A stretch of 64,000 nt of DNA from Paludibacteraceae bacterium (GCA_016937795.1 JAFGVV010000046.1:1-64000), one strand, 5' to 3'. Positions 25,204 to 34,460 are shown, counted from the first letter of the stretch. The notes: a model not told the origin generated them from the sequence alone. A program made the numbers and translations.

Positions 25204-25344
25204 CAGTCCGTTTATTATCCCAGTGTAAAGGTTCGTTTTTACTGGTTGAAACAATCTGTGTTTGTGCCGATTAGCCTCATTCAAACATTGTATTGCAAGC
25301 CATTAAAACCGACGATTAATTAATTAAAAAAACATTTTTATAAA

Positions 25345-25800
25345 GTGGATACGTTAAGTTATAAAACCATTTCTGCCAATAAAGCAACAGCGCAGAAAGA
25401 ATGGGTAGTAGTGGATGCTACCGATTTGGTATTGGGACGTATGGGCTCGAAAGTGGCAAAACTTTTGCGCGGTAAGTACAAACCAAGCTTCACTCCTCAC
25501 GTGGATTGTGGCGACAATGTGATCATTATCAATGCTGAAAAAGTACAGCTCACCGGAAACAAATGGACCGACAGAGTTTACCTTCGTCACACCGGATATC
25601 CCGGCGGACAGCGCGAAATGACACCAGCAACATTAATGGAAAAAAGTCCTGAAAAACTGATCAAAAAAGTGGTAAAGGGTATGTTGCCTAAAAACAAACT
25701 GGGAGCCAAATTACTTGGTAATCTCTATGTATTTGCCGGTGCCGAACACGACAAACAAGCTCAACAACCAAAACAAATCGATTTAAACACACTTAAATAA
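25345..25800 (+). CDS. rplM: 50S ribosomal protein L13
   Basis: A 151-residue L13 (uL13), a primary binder of 23S rRNA domain VI region. Typical segments: WVVVDATDLVLGRMGSKVA, LLRGKYKPSFTPHVDCGD, the VYLRHTGYPGG motif and KKVVKGMLPKN. The start codon is GTG (25345); no in-frame ATG is nearer to the conserved start. It begins the usual rplM-rpsI pair: rpsI starts 5 bp after its stop. Confidence 0.97.
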   Translation: MDTLSYKTISANKATAQKEWVVVDATDLVLGRMGSKVAKLLRGKYKPSFTPHVDCGDNVIIINAEKVQLTGNKWTDRVYLRHTGYPGGQREMTPATLMEKSPEKLIKKVVKGMLPKNKLGAKLLGNLYVFAGAEHDKQAQQPKQIDLNTLK

Positions 25801-25805
25801 TCAGT

Positions 25806-26192
25806 ATGGAAGTAATAAATGCCCTAGGAAGAAGGAAAGCGGCTGTAGCCCGTGTTTTCGTAAGCGAAGGAAGCGGAAAAATCACCATCAACAAGCGTGA
25901 TCTTGAAGTATATTTCCCATCACCCCTTTTGCAATATGTGGTTAAACAACCGCTGAACAAATTAGGTGTGGCCGAAAAATACGACATCAAAGTAAACCTC
26001 GATGGTGGCGGATTTAAAGGACAATCAGAAGCATTGCGTTTGGCCATTGCACGTGCATTGGTAAAAATTAATGCCGAAGACAAACCAGCATTGAAATCAG
26101 AAGGTTTCATGACCCGCGACCCACGCGAAGTGGAACGTAAAAAACCGGGACAACCAAAAGCACGCAAGAGATTCCAGTTCTCGAAACGTTAA
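25806..26192 (+). CDS. rpsI: 30S ribosomal protein S9
   Basis: A 128-residue S9 (uS9). It starts MEVINALGRRKAAVARVFV and ends with the basic tail KKPGQPKARKRFQFSKR whose last residues reach the P-site tRNA in the ribosome. Internal GGFKGQSEALRLAIARALV is the family signature. It is 5 bp downstream of rplM and must be co-transcribed. Confidence 0.97.
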   Translation: MEVINALGRRKAAVARVFVSEGSGKITINKRDLEVYFPSPLLQYVVKQPLNKLGVAEKYDIKVNLDGGGFKGQSEALRLAIARALVKINAEDKPALKSEGFMTRDPREVERKKPGQPKARKRFQFSKR

Positions 26193-26201
26193 AATATATT
26201 T

Positions 26202-26284
26202 ACCATTATACTATTTACCATTTACCATTTTACTGCGAGCCGTAGCTAAAATAGTAAATAGTAAATGAATAAATAGTCAATGGT
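26202..26284. repeat. Long AT-rich inverted repeat between rpsI and rpsB
   Basis: ACCATTATACTATTTACC (26202 on) can pair with ATGAATAAATAGTCAATGGT (to 26284); the rest of the arms pair as CCATTTTA with TAAAATAG. The loop is near CTGCGAGCCGTAGC. It could slow or end transcription before rpsB; there is no T run. Confidence 0.6.
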
Positions 26285-26387
26285 TTAGTTTAGTATCTAA
26301 ATTCACAGGACTCATAGACACTGGATGGCTACCTGCGAATTGAATTCTAAAAAAGAAGAAAGTAAACAAATTAACATTAAAAACAAA

Positions 26388-27224
26388 ATGTCAAGAACAA
26401 ATTTTGAACAACTATTAGAGGCTGGCTGTCACTTTGGTCACCTCAAACGCAAATGGAATCCGGCCATGGCTCCCTATATATTCATGGAGCGCAACGACAT
26501 CCACATCATCGACTTACACAAAACTGTGGTAAAAATTGATGAAGCTGCGGCTGCATTGAAACAAATAGCCAAATCGGGCCGCAAAGTACTTTTTGTAGCT
26601 ACTAAAAAACAAGCCAAAGATGTGGTTGCCGAAAGAGCACAACAAGTGGCTATGCCTTATATTACAGAACGTTGGGCGGGTGGTATGCTTACCAACTTCC
26701 CTACTATCCGTAAAGCGGTTAAGAAAATGACCACCATCGACAAGATGGCGACAGATGGTACATTCGAAAACATGTCGAAACGCGAAAAACTTCAGGTTTC
26801 CCGTCAACGCGAAAAACTCGAAAAGAACCTTGGTTCGATTGCCGACCTTACCCGTTTGCCTTCAGCTCTATTCGTAGTAGACGTAATGAAAGAACATATC
26901 GCAGTAAAAGAAGCTCAACGCCTTGGTATTCCCGTATTCGGAATTGTGGATACAAACTCGAATCCTAATGGTATCGACTTTGTAATCCCTGCTAACGATG
27001 ACGCTACAAAATCAGTTGACGTAATCCTTACTGCTATGGTTGAAGCCATGCACGAAGGTCTCGAAGAACGTAAAGTAGAAAAAATCGACACCGAAACTTC
27101 TGAAGTTCCGGTAGCCAAAGAAAGAAAAGCGCGTGTAACTAAGCGCCCACGTACGCACAAAGAAGACGAAGAAGCTCTGAACGCTAACGTACTGAAAAAA
27201 GTCGTTAAGGAAGACGAAGAATAA
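26388..27224 (+). CDS. rpsB: 30S ribosomal protein S2
   Basis: A 278-residue S2 (uS2). It begins MSRTNFEQLLEAGCHFGHLK, followed by WNPAMAPYIFMERNDIHIID, RWAGGMLTNF and the DTNSNP segment typical of the family. The acidic/basic tail of about 45 residues beyond the usual end is common in Bacteroidota. An earlier in-frame ATG at 26325 would add 21 non-conserved residues, so 26388 is preferred. It is followed by tsf at 161 bp, the standard partner. Confidence 0.96.
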   Translation: MSRTNFEQLLEAGCHFGHLKRKWNPAMAPYIFMERNDIHIIDLHKTVVKIDEAAAALKQIAKSGRKVLFVATKKQAKDVVAERAQQVAMPYITERWAGGMLTNFPTIRKAVKKMTTIDKMATDGTFENMSKREKLQVSRQREKLEKNLGSIADLTRLPSALFVVDVMKEHIAVKEAQRLGIPVFGIVDTNSNPNGIDFVIPANDDATKSVDVILTAMVEAMHEGLEERKVEKIDTETSEVPVAKERKARVTKRPRTHKEDEEALNANVLKKVVKEDEE

Positions 27225-27228
27225 TAAG

Positions 27229-27364
27229 CCCTAACCCCTTAAGGGGCAAACGGGTGCAAAACAGGGTTACGGGTTATGATTATTTTGTAGCTTGTAACCT
27301 TTTTTCAATCAAAGAATTTAACTAACAAACAAGACTTTTATCCCCCTATAGGGGTTAGGGGTTG
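27229..27364 (+). repeat. Two CCCCTAACCCC-type motifs in the rpsB-tsf spacer
   Basis: GCCCTAACCCCTTAAGGGGC at 27229-27250 and TATCCCCCTATAGGGGTTAG with GGGTTGG at 27342-27364, in the same family as 24000-24026. They look inverted with respect to each other. Confidence 0.65.
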
Positions 27365-27385
27365 GAATAATAAAACAAAAATATT

Positions 27386-28384
27386 ATGGCAGTAACAATG
27401 GCAGATATTTCGAAATTGCGTACCATGACCGGCGCCGGTATGATGGACTGCAAGAATGCCCTGACAGAGGCAGAAAACGATTTCGAAAAAGCAATTGAAA
27501 TTATTCGTAAAAAAGGACAGGCTGTTGCCGCAAAACGCAGCGATCGCGAAGCTTCAGAAGGTTGTGTATTAGGTGCAGCTGTGGAAGGTTTTGCAGCCCT
27601 TATAGCATTAAAATGTGAAACCGACTTCGTAGCTAAAAATGCTGATTTCGTCGCTCTGACAAAATCAATACTTGATGCAGCTATGGCTGCTAAAGCCAAA
27701 TCGCTCGACGAAGTTAAATCTCTAATCATTGATGGCCGTACAGTAGCTGAGCTTGTGACCGATCGTTCGGGTGTAACCGGTGAAAAAATGGAGTTAAACT
27801 ACTACGAATTTGTAGAAGGTGGATCGGCTGCAGCTTATATTCACCCGGGAAACAAGCTGGTTAGTTTAGTTGCCTTTGCTGAAGAAGGTGCTGAGTACGA
27901 AACCATTCGTGGTGTAGCTATGCACATTGCTGCAATGTCGCCTGTAGCTATCGACGAAGCTTCTGTTCCTCAGAAAATCAAAGACAACGAACTGTCAGTG
28001 GCTATCGAAAAAACCAAAACTGAACTTGTAGCTAAAGAAGTTGAAGTGGCATTGAAAAAAGCCGGCATCAACCCTGCACACGTGGACAGCGATGACCATA
28101 TTGAATCGAATATGGCCAAAGGTTGGATCACTGCTGAAGACGCAGCAAAAGCACGTGAAATTAAAGAAACTGTGGCTGCTGAAAAATCGGCCAGCCTACC
28201 TGAACAGAGAGTAAACAGCATTGCCGCCGGACGTATGGCAAAATTCTTCAAAGAGTACACTCTTCTGGAACAAAAATACGAAGGTGGTGGCGAAGAAGCA
28301 GGAAAAATTACAGTAAAAGAACTGCTTGCTAAAAAACAATATACCTGTGTGGCGCTGAAACGCGTTACATTGAATCAGGAGTAA
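27386..28384 (+). CDS. tsf: Translation elongation factor Ts
   Basis: A 332-residue EF-Ts, the guanine-nucleotide exchange factor of EF-Tu. The N-terminal module reads KLRTMTGAGMMDCKNALTEA, the core contains CETDFVAKN(A)DF, and a second long repeat follows. The length, about 50 residues above the E. coli protein, is usual in Bacteroidota. It follows rpsB as in most bacteria, and a terminator with a palindromic repeat ends the unit. Confidence 0.97.
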   Translation: MAVTMADISKLRTMTGAGMMDCKNALTEAENDFEKAIEIIRKKGQAVAAKRSDREASEGCVLGAAVEGFAALIALKCETDFVAKNADFVALTKSILDAAMAAKAKSLDEVKSLIIDGRTVAELVTDRSGVTGEKMELNYYEFVEGGSAAAYIHPGNKLVSLVAFAEEGAEYETIRGVAMHIAAMSPVAIDEASVPQKIKDNELSVAIEKTKTELVAKEVEVALKKAGINPAHVDSDDHIESNMAKGWITAEDAAKAREIKETVAAEKSASLPEQRVNSIAAGRMAKFFKEYTLLEQKYEGGGEEAGKITVKELLAKKQYTCVALKRVTLNQE

Positions 28385-28422
28385 GCGTCTTATTCTCCTC
28401 AGGAGCGTAAGATTATCATATA

Positions 28423-28458
28423 AAAGTCATCCGATACAATTCGGGTGACTTTTTTTTT
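28423..28458 (+). terminator. tsf: Terminator of tsf
   Basis: AGTCATCCGA and TCGGGTGACT form the stem, followed by nine T. Confidence 0.88.
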
Positions 28459-28511
28459 GCTTTGTATCTATCGTCAGACCGGAAATACCGGTCAGCCGAT
28501 AGATACAAAGC
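28459..28511 (+). repeat. GACCGG-AAATA-CCGGTC palindrome, copy 2 (longest)
   Basis: Arms of 24 bp with two mismatches: GCTTTGTATCTATCG at the left pairs with CGATAGATACAAAGC at the right, around core GACCGG-AAATA-CCGGTC. It directly follows the T run of the tsf terminator. Confidence 0.9.
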
Positions 28512-28563
28512 AACAGCCCCGGTCGAACCACTTTCAAATTGTAGAAAAAAACTATAAATTATG

Positions 28564-28595
28564 TTTGGTTTATTAAATTTGTTTTCATATATTTG
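28564..28595 (+). promoter_or_regulatory. Promoter of the endonuclease I gene
   Basis: TTTG, 20 bp, TATATTTG: near-perfect Bacteroidetes promoter, about 160 nt before the start. Confidence 0.65.
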
Positions 28596-28756
28596 AGACC
28601 TTTTTCATTCTCAAACAAGGTTAATATTATTTTAAATCGTATTTTCACAGGCAACAATCTTTAATATAAAGAAATAGAAATAACTTTGGCGGAAAGAATC
28701 CGCAAACCCATACAGTTAATAGTTTGAGTTCGGACACAATAATAAATAGAATAAAC

Positions 28757-29914
28757 ATGACATTAAAACGTTTTTCTCTGTTTGTATTCTTATACATTGT
28801 ATCGGCAATCGCCTATGCCGCCATTCCTTCGGGTTACTATACTGCAGCCACAGGAAGCGGCGCGACTCTTAAAACACAACTTTACAATATAATTAATGGT
28901 CATACCGAACGTTCGTATGCACAACTATGGACTGATTTTCAGACCACCGATGCGAAAAGCAACGGAAAAGTATGGGATATGTATTCGGACATTCCAAATG
29001 GTACTCCTCCATACGAATATACTTTTATCAGCGATCAGTGCGGTAATTACTCAGGCGAAAACAGTTGCTATAACCGTGAACACTCATTTCCCAAAAGTTG
29101 GTTTAACGACGCCACACCCATGTACAGCGACCTTTTCCACCTTTATCCCACCGATGGCTATGTAAACGGACAACGCGGAAACCTGCCTTTTGGTGAGGTA
29201 AACAACGCCGATTGGACATCTCAAAACGGAAGCAAAAAAGGCTCAAACACCTACACGGGCTATTCGGGTGTTGTTTTCGAACCCATCGACGAATACAAAG
29301 GCGACTTTGCACGGACGTATTTTTACATGGCCACACGCTACGAAAATGTGATTGCCGAATGGTATACCAACAGCACCGAAGCAGATGCAGTATTGCAAAA
29401 CAATGCATTTCCGGTATATGAAACATGGTTCCTCAATATGCTGGGCGAATGGCACGTGGCTGACCCTGTGTCACAAAAAGAGATAGACCGAAACGATGCA
29501 GTGTACGGCATACAAAATAATAGAAACCCGTATATAGACCATCCGGAATATGTGTATAACGTATGGGGAGTGGGACAAAGCGGAAGTACAGAACCGGCAA
29601 ATTACCCGACAAATGTGTCGACGCGAAACCTAAAACTGCAATGGACGGATGCCACAGGAGCTGTAACGCCCGAAAAATATCTGATACGCATGAGTGCAAC
29701 AGGATTTAACGATATAGCTGCACCAACAGATGGCATTAGTTATTCCGATAGCAGTTCCGACAAAAATGTGAACGCCGGAGTGCAACAAGTATGGTTTACA
29801 AACCTAAGCGCCGGAACATATTATTTTAAAATTTACGGTTACACCGGAAGCGGTGCAACTGCCAACTATAAAACTGATGGAGTAGTGCCGCAATACAGTG
29901 TAAGTGTTCCATAA
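28757..29914 (+). CDS. Secreted endonuclease I family DNase with fibronectin-like domain
   Basis: A 385-residue exported nuclease. Signal peptide 1-21 (VSAIAYA). Residues about 25-270 are the endonuclease I (EndA/NucM, beta-beta-alpha metal) domain: NREHSFPKSWF at 106-116 with the catalytic His109, DLFHLYPTDGYVNGQRGN, and YKGDFARTYFYMATRY. Residues about 285-385 form a fibronectin-III-like domain. It would cut extracellular DNA and RNA non-specifically. There is no T9SS sorting domain, but the next gene, 38 bp on, carries similar Fn3 domains and a sorting domain. The frame is open upstream from a TTG at 28724; ATG 28757 gives a proper signal peptide. Confidence 0.9.
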   Translation: MTLKRFSLFVFLYIVSAIAYAAIPSGYYTAATGSGATLKTQLYNIINGHTERSYAQLWTDFQTTDAKSNGKVWDMYSDIPNGTPPYEYTFISDQCGNYSGENSCYNREHSFPKSWFNDATPMYSDLFHLYPTDGYVNGQRGNLPFGEVNNADWTSQNGSKKGSNTYTGYSGVVFEPIDEYKGDFARTYFYMATRYENVIAEWYTNSTEADAVLQNNAFPVYETWFLNMLGEWHVADPVSQKEIDRNDAVYGIQNNRNPYIDHPEYVYNVWGVGQSGSTEPANYPTNVSTRNLKLQWTDATGAVTPEKYLIRMSATGFNDIAAPTDGISYSDSSSDKNVNAGVQQVWFTNLSAGTYYFKIYGYTGSGATANYKTDGVVPQYSVSVP

Positions 29915-29952
29915 AGAATAAATGAGTAAATTATAAAAAATGATATAGACTT

Positions 29953-32900
29953 ATGAAAAAGAAAATGTTTTTTAAATCAATGCTGCTGGCATTCATGTTT
30001 ATGATTGGAATGAATGGATGGGGGCAGACTACAATTGCAGTTCAAGATTTCGAGGATACTCCTGCAACACCAACTTGGAGTTATTCAGCAACTGGTGGTG
30101 GCACAAATACTACCGCAAGCAAATTCAATGGAGCGAAATCGTATCGCTTAGAAGCGAGTCAAATTTTAACTATGAACAACATTGATATTTCAGGTTATAC
30201 TTCCGTAATTTTAAGTGTAGCCTTTGCTGGAGCAGGACCAGATTCAGGCGAAGATTTATTTATGAATATTTCCTATGACAATGGTTCGACCTGGACAGGA
30301 GCTGGTTCGATTAAACTAGTTGATGGATACAGTAATACTCCAATAAACATTAACACAACGAATGCTTCCAATCCAACAACTGTTGGAAGTAACCCTTGGA
30401 CTACGAATATTGGAGCTTCTGAAACTCAAATAAGTGTTCGTTTCCAATGTAATGATTTAGATGCATCTGAATATTATTTTATTGATGATGTAAAATTAAC
30501 TGGAACTGCAGCATCTTCTTGTACCACACCTACATTTTCATTTGCCTCGTCAACAGTAAATAAACTTACTACTGATGCTGCCTTTACAAATACATTTACC
30601 ACAAATAACACTTCTGCTCAAGCATTTACAAGTTCAAACACAAGTGTGGCAACGGTAAATGCAAGCACAGGAGAAGTTACAATTGTGGGTGCAGGAACTT
30701 CCACAATTAGTGTATCACAAGTTGCTGATGATACATATTGCGCTTTAAGCGATAGTTACACACTAAATGTAACTGCATCCGAGCCAAGCAATCATGCTAC
30801 AGCATTTACAGCTACTGCTAATTCTACAACCCAAATTACAGTTACCTGGACTGATGCCATTGGAGGTGCTGACTCCTACTTGGTAAAAGGAAGTAGCGTT
30901 AGTGCGGAATCTATCACAGTTCCTGTGGATGGAACAGCCGAAGCCGATGCTGCCTTGGTAAAAAACATTGCTTCGGGCGTTCAATCTGCCACTTTTACAG
31001 GCTTAACTGCTTCAACTACTTATTATTTCAATATATATCCTTATAATGGAACAAGTACAAATATAAATTACAAAGTAGATGGCTCTGTGCCAACGACCTC
31101 TGCAGCAACTGCTACTCCATTAGCTGCTGCCACTGCTACGGCTGCTACCGCAGTCTCAACTACCGGCTTTACAGCCAACTGGGGTGCCGTAAGCGGTGCT
31201 ACAAGTTATGATGTAAATGTTTACACAAAAAATGGAGGCGGTAATGCAACCGATTTGTTTATTTCGGAATATATTGAAGGATCCAGTTCTAATAAATACA
31301 TTGAAATATACAATGGAACAGGCAACGATATTGATTTGTCAGATTATAAATTGCAATTATATTCTAATGGTTCCGAAACTACTACATATGATGTAACCTT
31401 AAGTGGCACTTTAGTTAACGGTGCAACTGTTGTATATAAAAACAGTAATGCAGCTTTGACTTTACCTAATGGTGTAACCGCAACTGATAATTCAGCTGTT
31501 AATTTTAATGGAGACGATGCAGTAGCTTTGTACAAAATCTCAACTTCTTCTTATGTTGATATTTTTGGAGGAATTGGAGAGGATCCAGGTACAGTTTGGG
31601 GTACAGGAGATTATGTTACTGCTGAAAAAACATTGGTAAGAAAAAGCTCTGTAAACGGTGGTATAACCGCAAATCCATCAAGTGGTTTTCCTACACTTTC
31701 AACTGAGTGGGATAGTTATTCTCAAAACACAACCACTTATCTTGGCTCTCACACTTTTGCCGGAAGTTCAACCAACACTCCAATCACAAATTCACCGTTT
31801 AATGTCACAAGTGCAACTACAAAAGAATTAACCGGTTTAAGCAGTGGTACAGCATATTACTATACTGTTATTGCAAAGGATGCAACATCAAGTTCTGATG
31901 CTTCTAATGAAATCACAGTTATTACAGCCATTGATGGCACATTAGATGCGTCCACTTTACCCGATTGTCCTACATGCGACTTAGTTGTAAACAATGGAGG
32001 TGTAGTTACACTTGATGCCGGAAAATCATATAACTCAGTTTCAGTGAAACCCGGCGCAAAACTAACCCTAAACAATGGCCATAGCTTTTCGCCCGGCACT
32101 TTCACCCTTGAAAGTGATGCCTCAGGCACAGCCACCTTTGTAGATAAACGTGAAGAAGCTGAGCCATCAGATATTATTGCCACTGTCCAGCAACATTTAC
32201 CTGCTGCTTCTACCCGCACATGGTGGTATTTGGCCAGTCCGGTTGACGGTGCTTCATCTGATATTTTCGGAAGCAACAAAGTGGGTGATTACAGCGAAAC
32301 AACACGTTCGTATTCAAGCCCGTTTGCAGCACCAACTGCACTCACTGCCGGTAAAGGTTATGTAGTAAAAATGACTGCCGAATCGGCTGCTAATTATATT
32401 TTCGATAATCAAACACTTAACACGGGTGATATTTCAGTAGCACTGACACGCACTGTGACCGAAACGCCCGACAATGCCAAACGTGGTTTTAACCTTGTGG
32501 GAAATCCTTATCCTTCGTATATTGACTGGGATTACGTGTATCTTGAAGCCATCAATGTGCGTCCTACCATCTGGTACAGAACTTTGAATGGTGCAAGCAT
32601 GGAATTCCATACCTACAATGCCGAACTTGGAGTAGGGTCGCCTACTACAGCCAGCGAATATATTCCACCAATGCAGGCTTTCTGGGTAAAAGTGGATACT
32701 GATCCAACAGAAGGCTCAGTAAGCAATGGAACATTAAACTTTACGAACGATATGCGCACACACGACGAAAGTGAGGATGGCAATCCGCTAAAAGCACCTG
32801 CATCCGATCGTCAGTTAGTACGCCTGAGCATTAGCAATGGCACATTGAGCGACGAGACAGTAATTGCCACACATCCTTCGGCTTCGGATAGTTACGACCG

Positions 32901-33453
32901 CTTCGACTCAGAGAAAATGACCAACGGCGATGCTGAACGTCCCGAGATTTTCAGTCTGGCCGGAAATCAGGAATTAGTGATCAATGGCATTAGTCCGCTC
33001 ACCGATAGCAAACAAGTTGCGCTAGGCGTTCGTCCAGGCCGTGCAGGAAACTACACAATAAACCTCACCGAATGGCGCAATGCAGGTAATTTGGAAGCCG
33101 TGCTCCGCGACAATCAACTTGGCGAAGAGCTGATACTGACGGAAAGCAGCCACTACAGTTTCGATACCGACGGAATCACAAGCAACTCACGCTTCAGCCT
33201 GCTCTTCCGCACCAAAGGAAGCACTACGGGCTTCGACCGTATTAGCAGCGACCTTATGATTTATGCTTCACAACAAAGCATTCGTGTGGAAAGTGCGTCG
33301 CTTGAAGGTAAGATTGTGAGCGTATTCAACATCCTGGGACAACCCATATTCAATGGCAAAGCACAAAGCAACCGCCTCGAAATAAACGGTCTGACTCCGG
33401 CAGTATATATGGTAAAAATAAATCATCAAACAAAAATGGTCGTTGTGAAATAA
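29953..33453 (+). CDS. Secreted T9SS cargo with Fn3 and lamin-tail domains
   Basis: An 1166-residue exported protein. Signal peptide 1-24 (MNGWGQ). A jelly-roll-like region (about 27-180), a BIG2-like segment, Fn3-type repeats, a lamin-tail domain (about 435-575, starting DLFISEYIEGSSSNKYIEIY), another Fn3 piece, a Bacteroidetes surface-protein module with WWYLASPVDG and NLVGNPYPSYIDWDYV (about 750-960), and a type-A T9SS sorting domain at the end (VSVFNILGQPIF ... GLTPAVYMVKI). It should be exported by the Sec route, moved out by T9SS and anchored or released. It follows the nuclease gene closely, so both may act on extracellular DNA; this link is inference. A small acidic peptide gene follows. 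Confidence 0.88.
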   Translation: MKKKMFFKSMLLAFMFMIGMNGWGQTTIAVQDFEDTPATPTWSYSATGGGTNTTASKFNGAKSYRLEASQILTMNNIDISGYTSVILSVAFAGAGPDSGEDLFMNISYDNGSTWTGAGSIKLVDGYSNTPININTTNASNPTTVGSNPWTTNIGASETQISVRFQCNDLDASEYYFIDDVKLTGTAASSCTTPTFSFASSTVNKLTTDAAFTNTFTTNNTSAQAFTSSNTSVATVNASTGEVTIVGAGTSTISVSQVADDTYCALSDSYTLNVTASEPSNHATAFTATANSTTQITVTWTDAIGGADSYLVKGSSVSAESITVPVDGTAEADAALVKNIASGVQSATFTGLTASTTYYFNIYPYNGTSTNINYKVDGSVPTTSAATATPLAAATATAATAVSTTGFTANWGAVSGATSYDVNVYTKNGGGNATDLFISEYIEGSSSNKYIEIYNGTGNDIDLSDYKLQLYSNGSETTTYDVTLSGTLVNGATVVYKNSNAALTLPNGVTATDNSAVNFNGDDAVALYKISTSSYVDIFGGIGEDPGTVWGTGDYVTAEKTLVRKSSVNGGITANPSSGFPTLSTEWDSYSQNTTTYLGSHTFAGSSTNTPITNSPFNVTSATTKELTGLSSGTAYYYTVIAKDATSSSDASNEITVITAIDGTLDASTLPDCPTCDLVVNNGGVVTLDAGKSYNSVSVKPGAKLTLNNGHSFSPGTFTLESDASGTATFVDKREEAEPSDIIATVQQHLPAASTRTWWYLASPVDGASSDIFGSNKVGDYSETTRSYSSPFAAPTALTAGKGYVVKMTAESAANYIFDNQTLNTGDISVALTRTVTETPDNAKRGFNLVGNPYPSYIDWDYVYLEAINVRPTIWYRTLNGASMEFHTYNAELGVGSPTTASEYIPPMQAFWVKVDTDPTEGSVSNGTLNFTNDMRTHDESEDGNPLKAPASDRQLVRLSISNGTLSDETVIATHPSASDSYDRFDSEKMTNGDAERPEIFSLAGNQELVINGISPLTDSKQVALGVRPGRAGNYTINLTEWRNAGNLEAVLRDNQLGEELILTESSHYSFDTDGITSNSRFSLLFRTKGSTTGFDRISSDLMIYASQQSIRVESASLEGKIVSVFNILGQPIFNGKAQSNRLEINGLTPAVYMVKINHQTKMVVVK

Positions 33454-33455
33454 TA

Positions 33456-33540
33456 AGTTTTGAGTATGGAGTTCTGAGTAAGAAGTTCTGAGTAAGAAGT
33501 TTTGAGTATAGAGTAAGGAGTTCTGAGTATGGAGCATAAA
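33456..33540 (+). repeat. Minisatellite of GAGTTCTGAGTAAGAA-like units
   Basis: About five imperfect 15-17 bp units (AGTTTTGAGTATGG, AGTTCTGAGTAAGA, and so on) between the cargo gene and the small peptide gene. Confidence 0.75.
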
Positions 33541-33587
33541 ACCCTGAAACTAGGAACTCTGAAACATTGAATAAAAACATAGCAATT

Positions 33588-33773
33588 ATGGAAATAACAG
33601 AAATAAAGAAAACATATATCACGCCCGAAATTGAATTGATAGTATTAGACAATGAAATTTCGCTGGCAATGGAATCGGTTGAAGATAACGATCCAATGAC
33701 TGATCCAAACACACCGGCCTGGAGTAAAAACAATCCGGACATTATTCCCGATCCATTTAAAAATTTCGGATAG
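33588..33773 (+). CDS. Small acidic peptide of a family paired with T9SS cargo
   Basis: A 61-residue acidic peptide. It contains ITPEIELIVLDNEISLAMES, which lines up with APQIYRIDLDREISLQLES of the 57-residue peptide at 38359. Shared pattern: P-x-I, LD-x-EISL-x-x-ES. The rest is rich in Asp, Pro and Trp. Short peptides with a Y-x-x-P-x-I and a following acidic tail are common in Bacteroidota and their function is unknown. An earlier in-frame ATG at 33567 would add seven residues; 33588 has the better start context. A terminator and then palindrome copy 3 follow. Both peptides follow a T9SS cargo gene. Confidence 0.75.
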   Translation: MEITEIKKTYITPEIELIVLDNEISLAMESVEDNDPMTDPNTPAWSKNNPDIIPDPFKNFG

Positions 33774-33797
33774 GCATAAACTCTGAAAAAGTATAAA

Positions 33798-33830
33798 AAG
33801 TCTCTGCATAAATGTGCAGGGACTTTTTTT
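33798..33830 (+). terminator. Terminator of the small peptide gene
   Basis: AGTCTCTGCA and TGCAGGGACT form the stem (one wobble), followed by seven T. Confidence 0.85.
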
Positions 33831-33874
33831 CGGCTGACCGGTATTTCGGCTGACCGGTATTTCCGGTCTGACGA
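33831..33874 (+). repeat. GACCGG palindrome, copy 3, with internal duplication
   Basis: CGGCTGACCGGTATTT occurs twice, then CCGGTCTGACGA. The loop is TATTT (reverse complement of AAATA) while the arms match copy 1. Directly follows a terminator like the other two copies. Confidence 0.85.
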
Positions 33875-33934
33875 CAGAAAACAAGACAAGAGAACAAAAC
33901 AAAAAACGAAATCACATTATTCCAAATTATTGCT

Positions 33935-33942
33935 TAGATTTG
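33935..33942 (+). promoter_or_regulatory. Promoter -7 box TAGATTTG
   Basis: Exact TAnnTTTG 36 bp before the start of the next gene. The frame is open from 33930, but that start lies in the promoter. Confidence 0.6.
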
Positions 33943-33977
33943 CAAATCAATTTATTAGAAACTGTTTAATCGGGATA

Positions 33978-34460
33978 ATGCAAAAGCGGACAGATAAAAT
34001 GAAATATCTGATTGAGAATGAAGTTTTGGAATTAAAACACAGACCCGGAATGGGCGCCTGGACTTATCATATTGAGGTTCCGAACACCAAACAGATAAAA
34101 GGCAAATGGGGAGATGTAAAAGTTTCGGGCTTTATAGATGGCTACAAAATTGAAAGTATGAATTTGGCACCTGTCAAAAATGGCGACCGCATGCTTTCTA
34201 TCAATGGAGCCATCAGAACAGCCATCCAAAAACAAGGTGGCGAAATGCTCAATGTCACTTTATGGTTACTCACACCAACTGACAAATTGAATGAATTGCA
34301 AATTCGCGAAGCCTTGCGCGAAGCTGCTGTGCTGAGTCGGTTCGAACTATTATCTGCCGACAAACAATTGCAAATGCTCAACAACATTGTTTCGCTAAGC
34401 AGCGACAATCTTCAGATAAAAGCCATTGTCAAACTTATTAATCAGTTGTCGGAGAAATAG
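33978..34460 (+). CDS. DUF1905/YdeI-like protein
   Basis: A 160-residue soluble protein. The first half (KMKYLIENEVLELKH, then GAWTYHIEVP) and the segment RMLSINGAIRTAIQKQGG resemble the DUF1905 beta-barrel that pairs with YdeI/OmpD-associated domains; the C-terminal helical part LLSADKQLQMLNNIVSLSS would correspond to the YdeI-type helix. YdeI-like proteins have been named bacteriocin-protection or outer-membrane-stress proteins, without a known mechanism. M at 33978 or 33999 could be the start. It is 42 bp ahead of the membrane protein gene and may share its transcript. Confidence 0.6.
   Translation: MQKRTDKMKYLIENEVLELKHRPGMGAWTYHIEVPNTKQIKGKWGDVKVSGFIDGYKIESMNLAPVKNGDRMLSINGAIRTAIQKQGGEMLNVTLWLLTPTDKLNELQIREALREAAVLSRFELLSADKQLQMLNNIVSLSSDNLQIKAIVKLINQLSEK

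Larger units (their letters stand above)
28385..28756. other. 372-bp spacer between tsf and the endonuclease gene
   Basis: Contains the tsf terminator (28423-28458), palindrome copy 2 (28459-28511), a good promoter at 28564-28595 and a second possible box TAACTTTG at 28681-28688. No gene. Confidence 0.6.

Noticed and set aside
26325..26387. N-terminal extension of S2
   Set aside because: The 21 extra residues are not conserved and the next ATG begins the known S2 start.
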